DNA from: Alphaproteobacteria bacterium
GTDB lineage: Bacteria; Pseudomonadota; Alphaproteobacteria; RF32; CAG-239
NCBI GenBank assembly: GCA_020025875.1
Contig: JAHHRI010000021.1
Coordinates: forward strand, 1 to 21,659
DNA: 21,659 bases
Direction: 5' to 3'
In this document: in pieces, positions 7,691 through 15,519 of the stretch
Numbering within the stretch: position 1 is the stretch's first letter
Layout of the letters: every line of letters starts with the position of its first letter
Made by a program: the position numbers and the translations under genes
Notes under the pieces: generated by a model
Databases searched by the model: none
What the model was told of the DNA's origin: nothing
What the model saw: the letters and a program-made list of their open reading frames with translations, nothing else

Positions 7691-7758
7691 GTAGTATTTT
7701 TTTCTCATTTAGTAGTATTTATTTGATTTTTGACAACTTTGATGTATAAAATTAATCA
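7691..7758 (+). promoter_or_regulatory. Divergent control region with paired GTAGTATTT repeats
   Basis: Two exact copies of GTAGTATTT start at 7691 and 7712, 21 bases or two helical turns apart, in the 162-base gap between the TolC-like and VirB8-like genes. Just downstream are promoter-like TTGATT (7723-7728) with TATAAA (7745-7750) at a 16-base spacing, and TTGACA (7730-7735) with TAATCA (7753-7758) at 17. The repeats could bind a regulator of one or both genes. Confidence 0.35.
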
Positions 7759-7790
7759 AAGAGATTTATTTTGAGGTAGATAAAGCACCG

Positions 7791-8570
7791 ATGTTCAGTA
7801 TTTTTAACACCATTTTTAAATATAAAGAAAAAGAAAGCCCCGACAAACTCGGTTTGTTTCCCGAACAGGTGCATGTCGATGCCATGCCCGAACGCCGCTA
7901 TTTGTGGACTTCGCGCTTTCTTGTTATTGTGGCGTCAATGTCAATTTGTTTTAACATGATGCTTGCCAGCACGCTTTTCGTGATGCTGCCGCAACGATCA
8001 AGCTCACCGCAGCTGTTTTATATAGACCACTATTTCAGCCAAATTGAACGGGCGCAGCCGATGGAAATTAATTATCCCGTCGGCAACCTGATTAACGAAG
8101 AACATATCACCAACTATATCATGATGCGCTACCTCATCACCAACGATTATGACGAATTGATCCGTCGTTGGGGAGCGGGATCTTATGTTTACTGGTATTC
8201 GTCCCCGTTTATTTTTGACGAATTTACCCGCTACGATGCCAAATTCAATATGTTGCAATTCCGCCGAAAAAGCATGATGCGCGATGTGGAAGTTGATTGG
8301 ATTCGTCCGCTTGGTACCGGTTTGTGGCAAACGCAATTCCGTACAATTGACTATATGCCGAAAATGACCACGCCGGACGTTAATCTGTGGCGGGCAGTCA
8401 TGCGCTTGAGATTTGTCAAATTCAAAGGGCGCACGCACGAAGACGCGCTGAAAAACCCGTTTGGCTTCCTGATTACCAATTTTTCGCTTTCTTATCTCGG
8501 GGTGCCAAACGCCTCCCAGCACTATCTGGAAGAATCAAAGCGCATTACCACGGAGCTGTTTTTTAGGTAG
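7791..8570 (+). CDS. VirB8-like type IV secretion system protein
   Basis: 259 residues with a cytoplasmic N-terminus, one membrane helix at about 42-66, and a periplasmic domain, the layout of VirB8/DotI-type inner-membrane proteins that nucleate type IV secretion channels. The VirB8-type pattern is seen in ITNYIMMRYLITNDYDEL, the YSSPFIFDEF segment, and the C-terminal NPFGFLITNFSLSYLG, which matches the NPLGF-like strand of the family. No other vir/dot gene is in the window, so it is either an isolated member or part of a dispersed system. The ribosome site is weak (GAGG about 14 bases ahead). A terminator follows within 17 bases. DotI/IcmL or TrbF-type membership is possible. Confidence 0.7.
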   Translation: MFSIFNTIFKYKEKESPDKLGLFPEQVHVDAMPERRYLWTSRFLVIVASMSICFNMMLASTLFVMLPQRSSSPQLFYIDHYFSQIERAQPMEINYPVGNLINEEHITNYIMMRYLITNDYDELIRRWGAGSYVYWYSSPFIFDEFTRYDAKFNMLQFRRKSMMRDVEVDWIRPLGTGLWQTQFRTIDYMPKMTTPDVNLWRAVMRLRFVKFKGRTHEDALKNPFGFLITNFSLSYLGVPNASQHYLEESKRITTELFFR

Positions 8571-8586
8571 AAAAACGATTATTTCA

Positions 8587-8619
8587 AAAAAAACTCCCGC
8601 TGAAAGAGGGAGTTTTTTT
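8587..8619. terminator. Bidirectional terminator between virB8-like gene and pepF
   Basis: AAAAAAACTCCC (8587-8598) pairs with GGGAGTTTTTTT (8608-8619) around a nine-base loop, with T-runs on both strands. It serves the two convergent genes. Confidence 0.92.
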
Positions 8620-8674
8620 ATTGTCAGAGCGGTTTGTCGGCTGGCGGAGCCGCCGCCAACCTCGGCGCCGGCGT

Positions 8675-10462
8675 TTACAGAGAAGGAAGTTTGGCGCTCA
8701 GCCGCTCCAACTCGTCAATATAACCGGAAATCAGGCTCAATCCTTCGTTCCAAAATGTTGGATCATTGGGGTTAAGACCAAAAGGTGCCAACAGCTCGCC
8801 GTAATCGGTGATGGCGGTTTTGGACAGCATTTGCATATATTTGGCGGGAAAGTTCTCAATTTTTCCCTCGCGGCTGACCTGATAAAGAGAATTAACCAAA
8901 CAGTCGGCAAAAGAATAGGCATAGACATAAAACGGCAAGAAAAAGAAATGCCCGACCTGCGACCAGATAAAACGGCTGTCTTCGCCGAGTTCGACTGCCT
9001 CGCCCAAGCTGGCAGCCATCTCTTCCTGCCAAATCTCGCATAGACGCTCCTTGCTCAGCTCGCCGTTTTTCCGTTCCGCATGGGCACGGCTTTCAAAACA
9101 ATGGAAAGCAATTTGGCGGATGGCGGTGTTGATCATGTCGCCGACTTTAGAGGCGATCAGCGCCAATTTTTCGGGACCGTCCGGCAGCTTGGCAACCATT
9201 GATTGGAAGGTGATCATTTCGCCGAAAACGGAAGCCACTTCCTCGGTTGTCATGCGCGAATATTCGTTCAATTCGCCGTTTTTGATCCGTGTCTGATGGT
9301 GGCAGCCGTGTCCCAACTCGTGCGCCAAAGTCAGCACGTCGTTGCGCTTGCCGGCAAAATTGAGCAGCAAATAGGGGTGAGATCCGCTGCTGACCGGTGC
9401 GCAAAAAGCGCCGCTGCGCTTGCCGTCACGGGGCGGCACGTCGATCCATGCGTTGTCAAAAAAGTCTTTGGCAATTTCATAAAGCTCCGGAGAAAAAGAT
9501 TTGTAAGCTTCCAAAACAAGCGACACCGTATCTGCCCAGCCATATTCGGCATCGTCGGCAAACGGCAACGGGGCATTGCGATCCCAGTAAGAAATTTTAT
9601 CCACTCCCAGCCACTTGGCTTTCAGCTTATAAAAACGGTGCGCAATATTTTTATAATTGTCGCGGACGGCAGCGGTCAGAGTTTCCACCATTTGGTCAGA
9701 AACATTTTCAGACATATTGCGGGACGACATCGGCAGCCGAAAGCCGCGTTTTTCATCTTCAATGGCTTTGTCTTTAATGACCATGTTGTAGATAAAAGTG
9801 AACAAATCGGCGTTTTCTTTGGCTACGCGATTTATTTCTGCACCGGCTTTGCGGCACGTTTCGGCATTTTTATCCAACAACAGCTTAGAAATTTCCGCAT
9901 CGTTGTAGCTTTTCCCGTCGACTGTATATTGCAGTTTTGAGGAGGTTTCTTCATATAGGCGAACCCAAGCCGAAGATGAAGTCATCGATTTTTCCAGCAG
10001 CACTTCTTCCACCGCTTCCGCCAGTTCATACGGTTTAAAACGGCGCACACGTTCCAGCCATGGTTTATAAAACGCCGCTTGCGGATTTTGCAGCCAGTTT
10101 TCTATTTTTTCCATCGGCAGGCGGTTGATTTCCAAACTGAGAAAAATCAGCGGCTTGCTATAGTCGGTCAATTTTTCGCTGATATTTTGATAAAAGGCAA
10201 CGGCAGCTTGGTTTTTCATTTGCGTTACCATGTTAAGATAGGCAAAACCGCCGATACGGCTGCCGATTTCCGAATTTTGTTCATAAGTTTTCAGCAAGGA
10301 GGCCATCTCCTCGCCGTCCAGCTCACTCAGATGCCCTTTGTAGCGGTTGGAAAAATCCATGCAAAAAAGACGGTATTTTTCTAAATCAACGGCAATCCTT
10401 TCGTCTTCAATTCCATTGTAAAGGTCGCTTAAATCCCAAGCGGGAAGTGTTTTATTGATCAT
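8675..10462 (-). CDS. pepF: Oligoendopeptidase F-type zinc peptidase (M3 family)
   Basis: 595 residues, the usual length of M3B oligoendopeptidases. The catalytic zinc motif HELGH is at 381-385, followed by the second-ligand helix EEVASVFGEM. The protein has no signal peptide and acts on short peptides in the cytoplasm. Two starts exist: ATG 10471 lies almost on top of the GGAG ribosome site, while ATG 10462 (MINKTLPAWDL) is ten bases from it and fits the family N-terminus, so 10462 is chosen. The gene overlaps the end of the small membrane-protein gene by 11 bases, which points to translational coupling in a three-gene unit starting with the GlmU-like gene. Confidence 0.92.
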   Translation of the reverse strand: MINKTLPAWDLSDLYNGIEDERIAVDLEKYRLFCMDFSNRYKGHLSELDGEEMASLLKTYEQNSEIGSRIGGFAYLNMVTQMKNQAAVAFYQNISEKLTDYSKPLIFLSLEINRLPMEKIENWLQNPQAAFYKPWLERVRRFKPYELAEAVEEVLLEKSMTSSSAWVRLYEETSSKLQYTVDGKSYNDAEISKLLLDKNAETCRKAGAEINRVAKENADLFTFIYNMVIKDKAIEDEKRGFRLPMSSRNMSENVSDQMVETLTAAVRDNYKNIAHRFYKLKAKWLGVDKISYWDRNAPLPFADDAEYGWADTVSLVLEAYKSFSPELYEIAKDFFDNAWIDVPPRDGKRSGAFCAPVSSGSHPYLLLNFAGKRNDVLTLAHELGHGCHHQTRIKNGELNEYSRMTTEEVASVFGEMITFQSMVAKLPDGPEKLALIASKVGDMINTAIRQIAFHCFESRAHAERKNGELSKERLCEIWQEEMAASLGEAVELGEDSRFIWSQVGHFFFLPFYVYAYSFADCLVNSLYQVSREGKIENFPAKYMQMLSKTAITDYGELLAPFGLNPNDPTFWNEGLSLISGYIDELERLSAKLPSL

Positions 10463-10895
10463 GATCGTCATTCTCCAGTTTTTGGTTGAGTTTTTGCAAT
10501 TCGCTCATTTCGGCAGCAATATCCGGCGTGTTTAGATAATATTCTGCCAAACTTTCTTCCGGTTCGATATCATCGGTTGCCGAGGGGCGTTTTGTTTCCG
10601 GCGTGAACAGATAATTTGACCAAGGAGTCGGCTGTTTTTTGCTTATCCACAGCATCACCCCTTTGCCGATCACGCCGATATTGCAAAAAGTGTTGTCGAC
10701 CACGCTGCTTAGCACGCACATATTTTTACCGTTGCAGGTATGCAGTTTTTCGGCCATGGCTTCAATGCAGGGAACAAAGCCGCGCTTCTGCTCATCTTGG
10801 CGTGGCGCTGCCAGCACAATGGCAAAGACACACAAGAAGAAAAAAGTGACGCCCGACACCAATATGCCGAACCAATGATCTCTCATAAACCGCAT
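10452..10895 (-). CDS. Small single-pass membrane protein with conserved-looking cysteines, function unknown
   Basis: 147 residues. One membrane helix at about 8-29 is followed by a soluble part. Besides Cys22 in the helix, four Cys (43, 54, 60, 71) fall within 30 residues, in a region that would be periplasmic if the N-terminus is inside. The C-terminal third is acidic and helical (EMSELQKLNQKLENDD). I do not recognise the family. It starts five bases after the GlmU-like stop (AAGGA just upstream) and overlaps the pepF start, so it is clearly translated as part of the cluster. The start could also be ATG 10886 or 10883. Confidence 0.7.
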   Translation of the reverse strand: MRFMRDHWFGILVSGVTFFFLCVFAIVLAAPRQDEQKRGFVPCIEAMAEKLHTCNGKNMCVLSSVVDNTFCNIGVIGKGVMLWISKKQPTPWSNYLFTPETKRPSATDDIEPEESLAEYYLNTPDIAAEMSELQKLNQKLENDDHDQ

Positions 10896-10900
10896 CAAAT

Positions 10901-11635
10901 TTATTTTCCTTTTCTTTTCATCAGATATTGTTCAAGCAGCGCCAGTTCCTCACGGGTGTTGGCACCGGCAACTTCTTCCGCGGGGCATTCAACCACGCCG
11001 CATTTAAGACCGCGGGCACGGGCAATGGCTATGGCATCAGTAAGATAATACTCGTGTGCTGCATTTTCATTGCCTATTTCGCGCAAAATATCAAACATCA
11101 GGCTGCCGTCAAAACACATCACGCCGGAATTGCAAAGGGTAATTGCTTTTTCCTCGTCATTGGCGTCTTTAAACTCAACAATTTTTTCCAGTTCGCCGTT
11201 TTTGACCACAAGACGCCCGTAACGTGCGGTGTCTTCCGGACGAAACCCCAATACCACGACGGCATAGCCTTCGCGCCGCTTGTCCACTGCCCGCAAGAAT
11301 GTTTCTTTGGTAATAATCGGGTGATCGCCGAAAACCGTTAATACGTCGCCGTCAAAACCTTCCAACGCTTCGGCTGCGGCCATAACGGCGTCACCGGTGC
11401 CCAGCTGCCGTTCCTGAATGACGCTTTGATGCGGCGCCACTTCTTTGCGTACCAATTCGCCGTCGGGTGCCGTTACCACCACGATTTTGTCGGCATTCAT
11501 CTCATCGAGCGTATCCAGAATATTGCGGATCATGGGTTTGCCGCAGATCGGCATCAGCACTTTTGGCAGATCCGATTTCATTCGGGTGCCTTTGCCGGCA
11601 CCGAGGACAACGGCAGCAATTTGAGAGTTCGTCAT
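10901..11635 (-). CDS. GlmU-type UDP-GlcNAc pyrophosphorylase domain, no acetyltransferase half
   Basis: 244 residues that match the N-terminal uridylyltransferase part of GlmU: AAVVLGAGKGTRM with a downstream Lys-containing LPKVLMP, then RQLGTGDAVMAA and FGDHPII, and the domain-closing VAGANTREELALLEQ. That domain makes UDP-GlcNAc from GlcNAc-1-phosphate and UTP. Bacterial GlmU is normally about 450 residues, with a left-handed beta-helix acetyltransferase; here the frame stops after the first domain. It could be a single-function paralogue or a related sugar nucleotidyltransferase. AAAGGA lies six bases before the ATG. It is first in a unit with the Cys membrane protein and pepF. Confidence 0.85.
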   Translation of the reverse strand: MTNSQIAAVVLGAGKGTRMKSDLPKVLMPICGKPMIRNILDTLDEMNADKIVVVTAPDGELVRKEVAPHQSVIQERQLGTGDAVMAAAEALEGFDGDVLTVFGDHPIITKETFLRAVDKRREGYAVVVLGFRPEDTARYGRLVVKNGELEKIVEFKDANDEEKAITLCNSGVMCFDGSLMFDILREIGNENAAHEYYLTDAIAIARARGLKCGVVECPAEEVAGANTREELALLEQYLMKRKGK

Positions 11636-11671
11636 ATTTTTTCCTTTCTAATCTTTTTTTAATAACTGTAT

Positions 11672-11706
11672 ATTATATTAGCAAATATATTTTATTTGTT
11701 AACAAA
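11672..11706. promoter_or_regulatory. Divergent promoter region with a 12-bp palindrome
   Basis: The 82-base gap between the GlmU-like gene and the DUF2207-type gene holds TATAAT on the minus strand (11677-11672), about 37 bases before the GlmU-like start. It also holds a perfect palindrome TTTGTTAACAAA at 11695-11706, 11 bases before the plus-strand ATG. The palindrome could be an operator. The region is very AT-rich, so confidence is low. Confidence 0.3.
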
Positions 11707-11717
11707 GGTATTTTTTT

Positions 11718-13817
11718 ATGAAAAAACTTTTTTTTGCGATTTGTTTCATCATTTCTGCTGCGGCAGTTCAGCCGTCTGCGGCTGCCGTCAAACAAATGCG
11801 CGACGAGATAGCGCTTCAACAGTATAACGCCGACAAAAGTATGCAAATGAAGCCGGTGGTGCAAAATCCGCGAATACCCTTAAGTATGGAAGCTTTTCGC
11901 AATTTTATGCGTGAGCGGGCAAAAAAAGTGGCAAAAATGCCGATGTCGCTCATTTTGTCGAGTTCGACCATGAATGTCATGGACGATGCCAAGTTTATTG
12001 CCAGCCAGAAACAAGAAAAATCTACTTTTGAAAAAATCTATGACAGCGCCATGGAGCGTTTGAATCTGTTGGAAAAACAGCCACCTCGCGACCTGATTAA
12101 TACTCCCGCGTTGATCCCGCAGCAAATCAAGCAAGAGCAGCAGGACAAAGTTCAATGGAAAAAAGAAACCGGCATTGATGTTGTCAGCGTTACTTTGCCT
12201 ACCGGTCAAAGCGTGTTGGTGCCTGCCAAAGAGCACATTCCCTATCTGACCAGCAAAATAGACATCATGCCCAACGGCATTGTCCGTATTGTTGAAACCG
12301 TTAACGTGGTAGCTAACGGACAAAAACTGAAATACGGCATATCCAAAGCATTGCCCAAATACTCCATTTCTCGCGAAGGGGTTAAAAACGCCACCATTCC
12401 GTACCTGAACGGTGTGCGCATCAACGGCACCGAAGTGCCTTATCAGTTAAAAGACGGCGGAGATCGCTATCTGATTGTCCCTCAAGAACAGTTTGAACTG
12501 CAATCGGGCATCTATACTTACGAGTTCGACTATATGCTTGACCGTAAATTGTGGTATTATCAAGACCGCAACGAATTCTATTGGGATGTTACCGGCAGCT
12601 TTTGGAACTTGGTGGTGTCGCAGGCGGTGGCAACGGTGCGCCTTCCGGTGGATGTCAACCCTCTCGGACAGTCGATGTTCATCGGGTATCCGCCCAAAAA
12701 TCTGACAGATCGCTATTCCACCATTACCAAAGACCGACACACCAATGCGCTTGGCTTTACCGCCACCACGCCGTTGTATGCCGGAGAGGGAATGCACATT
12801 CTGATCTCCATTCCCAAAACCGGGTTTATTGAACCCGATTTTAACAAAAAGTTTGAATGGTTTATTGAAGATTACGGCGACATCATCTTGTCATTTTTCG
12901 GTCTTTTGGCAATTGTTTCCGCCTATCTTGTTTCATGGCGTTTCATCAATTCCGACGCCAACCCGATCAAAGTCGATTTGCAAAAGAGTCCCGCCATGTT
13001 GAGAATGTTGGCCAAAGGAACGTTCGACAAGGTTTCTTTCTGTTCGTTTCTGCTAGACTTGTTTCGCCGCAATATCATTGACTTGAAAGCCGATCAAGAA
13101 TCTTTGCTGCTGATTAAGAAAACCGATAACATCAGCCACCTGACGCCGCTTGAGAAAAAAGCTTTTCGCCAACTGATCGGCGCAAAAGAAACGGCGGTTG
13201 TCCTAAACAGTGCCACCGCGCTCAAAATGAAACGCGCCGGCAAGCTGATTGAAAAAGATACCGTCAAACGGATCAAGCTGCTTTCGCTCAAACTCAATGC
13301 CGGTTATATTTTTTTCAGCACGGCCATGCTGCTTTTGTCGGAGGCGGCAATCTCTTGGCTGAGTGTTAATGGCATTGCCACCATGAGCTTGCTGTTGTCG
13401 GCAACACTAACGGCAGCTTTTTATATCTGGATTTTGCGTATTAAATTCAAACGCCGCTGGGTTGGTATTGCTGCCAAAATCTTTGCCGTTATGATGATTG
13501 TTCTTTCTGCCTTAATGATGAGCCGGTATATACATCTTATTTCCACATTATTCATTTTCGGCATGATTTGGAGCATATTTGTTTACAGCAGCCTGTTTGC
13601 CCAAAGAAACGGTCTGATCAAAAACAATATTAAAGATGCCGTTCGGCTTGGTCAGAAGTTGGCGGCCAATGCACAGACAATCGTCCTCGGCGGAGAATTT
13701 AAACAACAGCAAGCAAATATTTATGCGCTTGATGTTGCTGATCAATACCCCAAAACAGAAAAAATTGCCGCCATATATCGATTGGATTTGATGTCAAAAA
13801 TCAAAAACCTGCTTTAA
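11718..13817 (+). CDS. DUF2207-type predicted membrane protein
   Basis: 699 residues. A signal peptide (about 1-23) is followed by a ~130-residue helical stretch and then a domain with the DUF2207 pattern: IDIMPNGIVRIVETVNVVA, then YGISKALPKY, then YTYEFDYMLDR and FYWDVTGSFW. One membrane helix lies at about 388-408, a cytoplasmic segment follows, and four helices fall between about 526 and 628. The family is common in bacterial envelopes, with no established biochemical role. AAAGGT lies seven bases before the ATG. It is divergent from the GlmU-like gene. The long helical segment before the DUF2207 part is unusual compared with the usual start right after the signal. Confidence 0.8.
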   Translation: MKKLFFAICFIISAAAVQPSAAAVKQMRDEIALQQYNADKSMQMKPVVQNPRIPLSMEAFRNFMRERAKKVAKMPMSLILSSSTMNVMDDAKFIASQKQEKSTFEKIYDSAMERLNLLEKQPPRDLINTPALIPQQIKQEQQDKVQWKKETGIDVVSVTLPTGQSVLVPAKEHIPYLTSKIDIMPNGIVRIVETVNVVANGQKLKYGISKALPKYSISREGVKNATIPYLNGVRINGTEVPYQLKDGGDRYLIVPQEQFELQSGIYTYEFDYMLDRKLWYYQDRNEFYWDVTGSFWNLVVSQAVATVRLPVDVNPLGQSMFIGYPPKNLTDRYSTITKDRHTNALGFTATTPLYAGEGMHILISIPKTGFIEPDFNKKFEWFIEDYGDIILSFFGLLAIVSAYLVSWRFINSDANPIKVDLQKSPAMLRMLAKGTFDKVSFCSFLLDLFRRNIIDLKADQESLLLIKKTDNISHLTPLEKKAFRQLIGAKETAVVLNSATALKMKRAGKLIEKDTVKRIKLLSLKLNAGYIFFSTAMLLLSEAAISWLSVNGIATMSLLLSATLTAAFYIWILRIKFKRRWVGIAAKIFAVMMIVLSALMMSRYIHLISTLFIFGMIWSIFVYSSLFAQRNGLIKNNIKDAVRLGQKLAANAQTIVLGGEFKQQQANIYALDVADQYPKTEKIAAIYRLDLMSKIKNLL

Positions 13818-14000
13818 TACCATTCGCTTTCCGATGGCTTGGCAGATGCCTGCATAGTCTTTTGACGGAGAGTTGACATAGCTCATGTCGATTTATTCAT
13901 TTAGTCTCGGCAGGTTGTCTTGAGTCGCCCGCCTGCCGAAACGCGTTTTGCCGGTTGATTCCGATCCGGCATTTAAAATTGAAGCTAAAAAGTAATGGGC
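13818..14000. other. Intergenic stretch with short inverted repeats
   Basis: No convincing gene. Two short stems are seen: CGGCAGG (13908-13914) with CCTGCCG (13932-13938), and GCCGG (13950-13954) with CCGGC (13966-13970). Neither is followed by a T-run. TTGACA at 13873-13878 has no good partner at the right spacing. A small RNA is possible but unsupported. Confidence 0.3.
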
Positions 14001-14771
14001 TTATCTTTCGGTCAGAGCCATCATTTTGTTAAATAATGCTTGCCTTCCGGATTCTTGTTCGGAGAGTTTTTCCGCCACTTTATGTGCAGATTGTATGTCC
14101 GACCGTAAGGTATGGATAGCTTTCATCAAATCCTGTCCTTTATCTTCAAAATGAACTCCGGAAAGGATCACTTTGCCTTTGCCGAAGTCTCGGCTGATGA
14201 TGGCAGGTTGTTTGTCTGCAAAATTATAGCGAGCAAGAACATTGTCATTGTTCGGACTGTCTGCTTCAAAATATGGGCCGCCATGATAATGTGCGGTATA
14301 AATACAACCGTCATTCCACTCAAGCTCAACGGCCGCAGACGATTCTGCGTTTTTGGCATATGGACGAATGCCCAACTCTTTGTATAATGTGCCGATAGCC
14401 TTGCCCTCAACCAGATTAAGCCCGCATTGACTGATGATTTTGAGTTCGGGAATATCGGCTTCGAAAATCGTTTGCCGGCAGGCATAGTAAGCTCCGGCGC
14501 AAATGCCGTAATAAATGCCGCCGCCGGCAACATATTCTCTTATTTTTTCATTGCCTAAAACTTCAAGCTTGCGGCGGTAGGGCGTTCCGGCTCCACCGGG
14601 AATAAAAAAGGCCAGCACGTTTTCGTTGAGTTCGCCACCATTAATAATGCCTGCCGCATCCGTAAAACCAATGATGCAGCCACGTGGTTCAAAATATTCT
14701 TTCAGGCCTTTTTCAAGCGCGCTGACATCAGCACAGCCATAATCTTCGTATATTAATATCTTGTTTCTCAT
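14001..14771 (-). CDS. BPL_N domain protein (class I glutamine-amidotransferase-like)
   Basis: 256 residues that match the N-terminal domain found on some biotin-protein ligases and also as a free-standing protein. The family signature is visible: FFIPGGAGTPYRRKL, then GGGIYYGICAGAYYAC with the nucleophile-position Cys91, then HYHGGPYFE. The ligase domain is absent. The function of stand-alone members is not settled. The start ATG at 14771-14769 adjoins a perfect 14-bp hairpin that contains the likely ribosome site (GGAAG/AGGA), so translation may be regulated by that structure. It stands alone at the edge of the AT-rich island. Confidence 0.85.
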   Translation of the reverse strand: MRNKILIYEDYGCADVSALEKGLKEYFEPRGCIIGFTDAAGIINGGELNENVLAFFIPGGAGTPYRRKLEVLGNEKIREYVAGGGIYYGICAGAYYACRQTIFEADIPELKIISQCGLNLVEGKAIGTLYKELGIRPYAKNAESSAAVELEWNDGCIYTAHYHGGPYFEADSPNNDNVLARYNFADKQPAIISRDFGKGKVILSGVHFEDKGQDLMKAIHTLRSDIQSAHKVAEKLSEQESGRQALFNKMMALTER

Positions 14772-14805
14772 ATCCTAAACTTCCCGTGAGCGGAAGTTTA
14801 GGATA
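14771..14805 (-). promoter_or_regulatory. Perfect 14-bp hairpin covering the ribosome site of the BPL_N gene
   Basis: TATCCTAAACTTCC and GGAAGTTTAGGATA (arms 14771-14784 and 14792-14805) are perfectly complementary around a seven-base loop. On the mRNA the 3' arm holds GGAAG and AGGA and ends at the A of the start codon. No T-run follows in either direction, so it is not an intrinsic terminator. It could hide the ribosome site, or be a DNA palindrome bound by a regulator. Confidence 0.6.
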
Positions 14806-15014
14806 AATGATTTGGATTTTCAATAGATTTTTATTTGAGTCCATGAACGGCTGATACAAAAATAGCCGACCAACCCTAATCAATACCAGAGAATATTGTG
14901 AAAAAGTTAAAGTAAAACATCGTGTCCTATGAAATGAGTGTGGATGTTATCATTTTGCATAAGCATCCGTTAAGATATTTTTATCATTCTATTGTCAATA
15001 TTTTTATTATATGT

Positions 15015-15313
15015 TTAATATTCAATTTCTAATATATTTGTTAAATAGTTTAAGGAAATTTTGTAGCTTTCTATAACAAAGTTAGAATAAGAAGAATATT
15101 TTTGTACATCTATGAACCAATTTTCATATGTATATGAAAGTTTTTCTTTTTTAGTTCAAGAGCATCTCCTTCTAAAATTGCAATTTGTTTATCTTTACAA
15201 AAATCTAACAAAGCAATTGTATTTTGATAATCAAAAGCGTATCCAAAAACACCGATTGGACTCATATCAATGGCTTTAGACAGTATAGTATCTGGTATAA
15301 AATTATTTTCCAT
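15015..15313 (-). pseudogene. Imm40-like immunity protein, frameshifted (decay, or -1 recoding)
   Basis: Frame one (15313 to 15110) reads MENNFIPDTILSKAIDMSPIGV and continues through the Imm40-like IAILEGDALELKKK, then runs off to a TAG. The -1 frame continues the family pattern with SYTYENWFIDVQKYS and ends at TAA 15015-15017; joined, the product is about 99 residues, the expected size. Imm40 proteins protect against polymorphic toxins. The shift falls at A AAA AAG (15152-15146), aligned with the zero frame, with AGGAG upstream (15170-15166) and a seven-bp hairpin (15139-15122) six bases downstream. This resembles the dnaX frameshift signal, but one missing A explains it equally. GAAGGA precedes the ATG. 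The family call is from memory of its consensus. Confidence 0.6.
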
Positions 15314-15318
15314 TAATA

Positions 15319-15519
15319 TTATTCCTTCGGTACAAATAAACGATGGTTTACGGTATTATCCGGTTCAATGATCCACTCAAAATGACTTTCTTTACCTTTA
15401 TATGGTCCTTCTAGTGTAATTTTGGTTCTTGGTACTTTATCTCCTCCAATAATTGTAGTTTTTTGTCCGTTTCCAGCACCAATGCTGTATGCGTCTGCAA
15501 AGATCTGCCTCAAAAACAT
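15319..15519 (-). CDS. Possible polymorphic-toxin C-terminal fragment, 66 aa
   Basis: The frame contains SIGAGNGQKTTIIGGDKVP and ends KESHFEWIIEPDNTVNHRLF, the kind of ending seen on secreted polymorphic/contact-dependent toxins. Its stop is five bases before the Imm40-like ATG, the classic toxin-immunity order. The ATG at 15519 has no ribosome site, and a TAG lies four codons upstream in frame. The preceding frame (15510-15716) stops within the same few bases, so the two are probably one gene split by a missing A in the A6 run at 15519-15524. The exact toxin family is not recognised. Confidence 0.4.
   Translation of the reverse strand: MFLRQIFADAYSIGAGNGQKTTIIGGDKVPRTKITLEGPYKGKESHFEWIIEPDNTVNHRLFVPKE

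Noticed and set aside
9203..9940. A 245-codon plus-strand open frame inside pepF
   Set aside because: Antisense shadow of the M3 peptidase gene, with no start context and no domain-like sequence.
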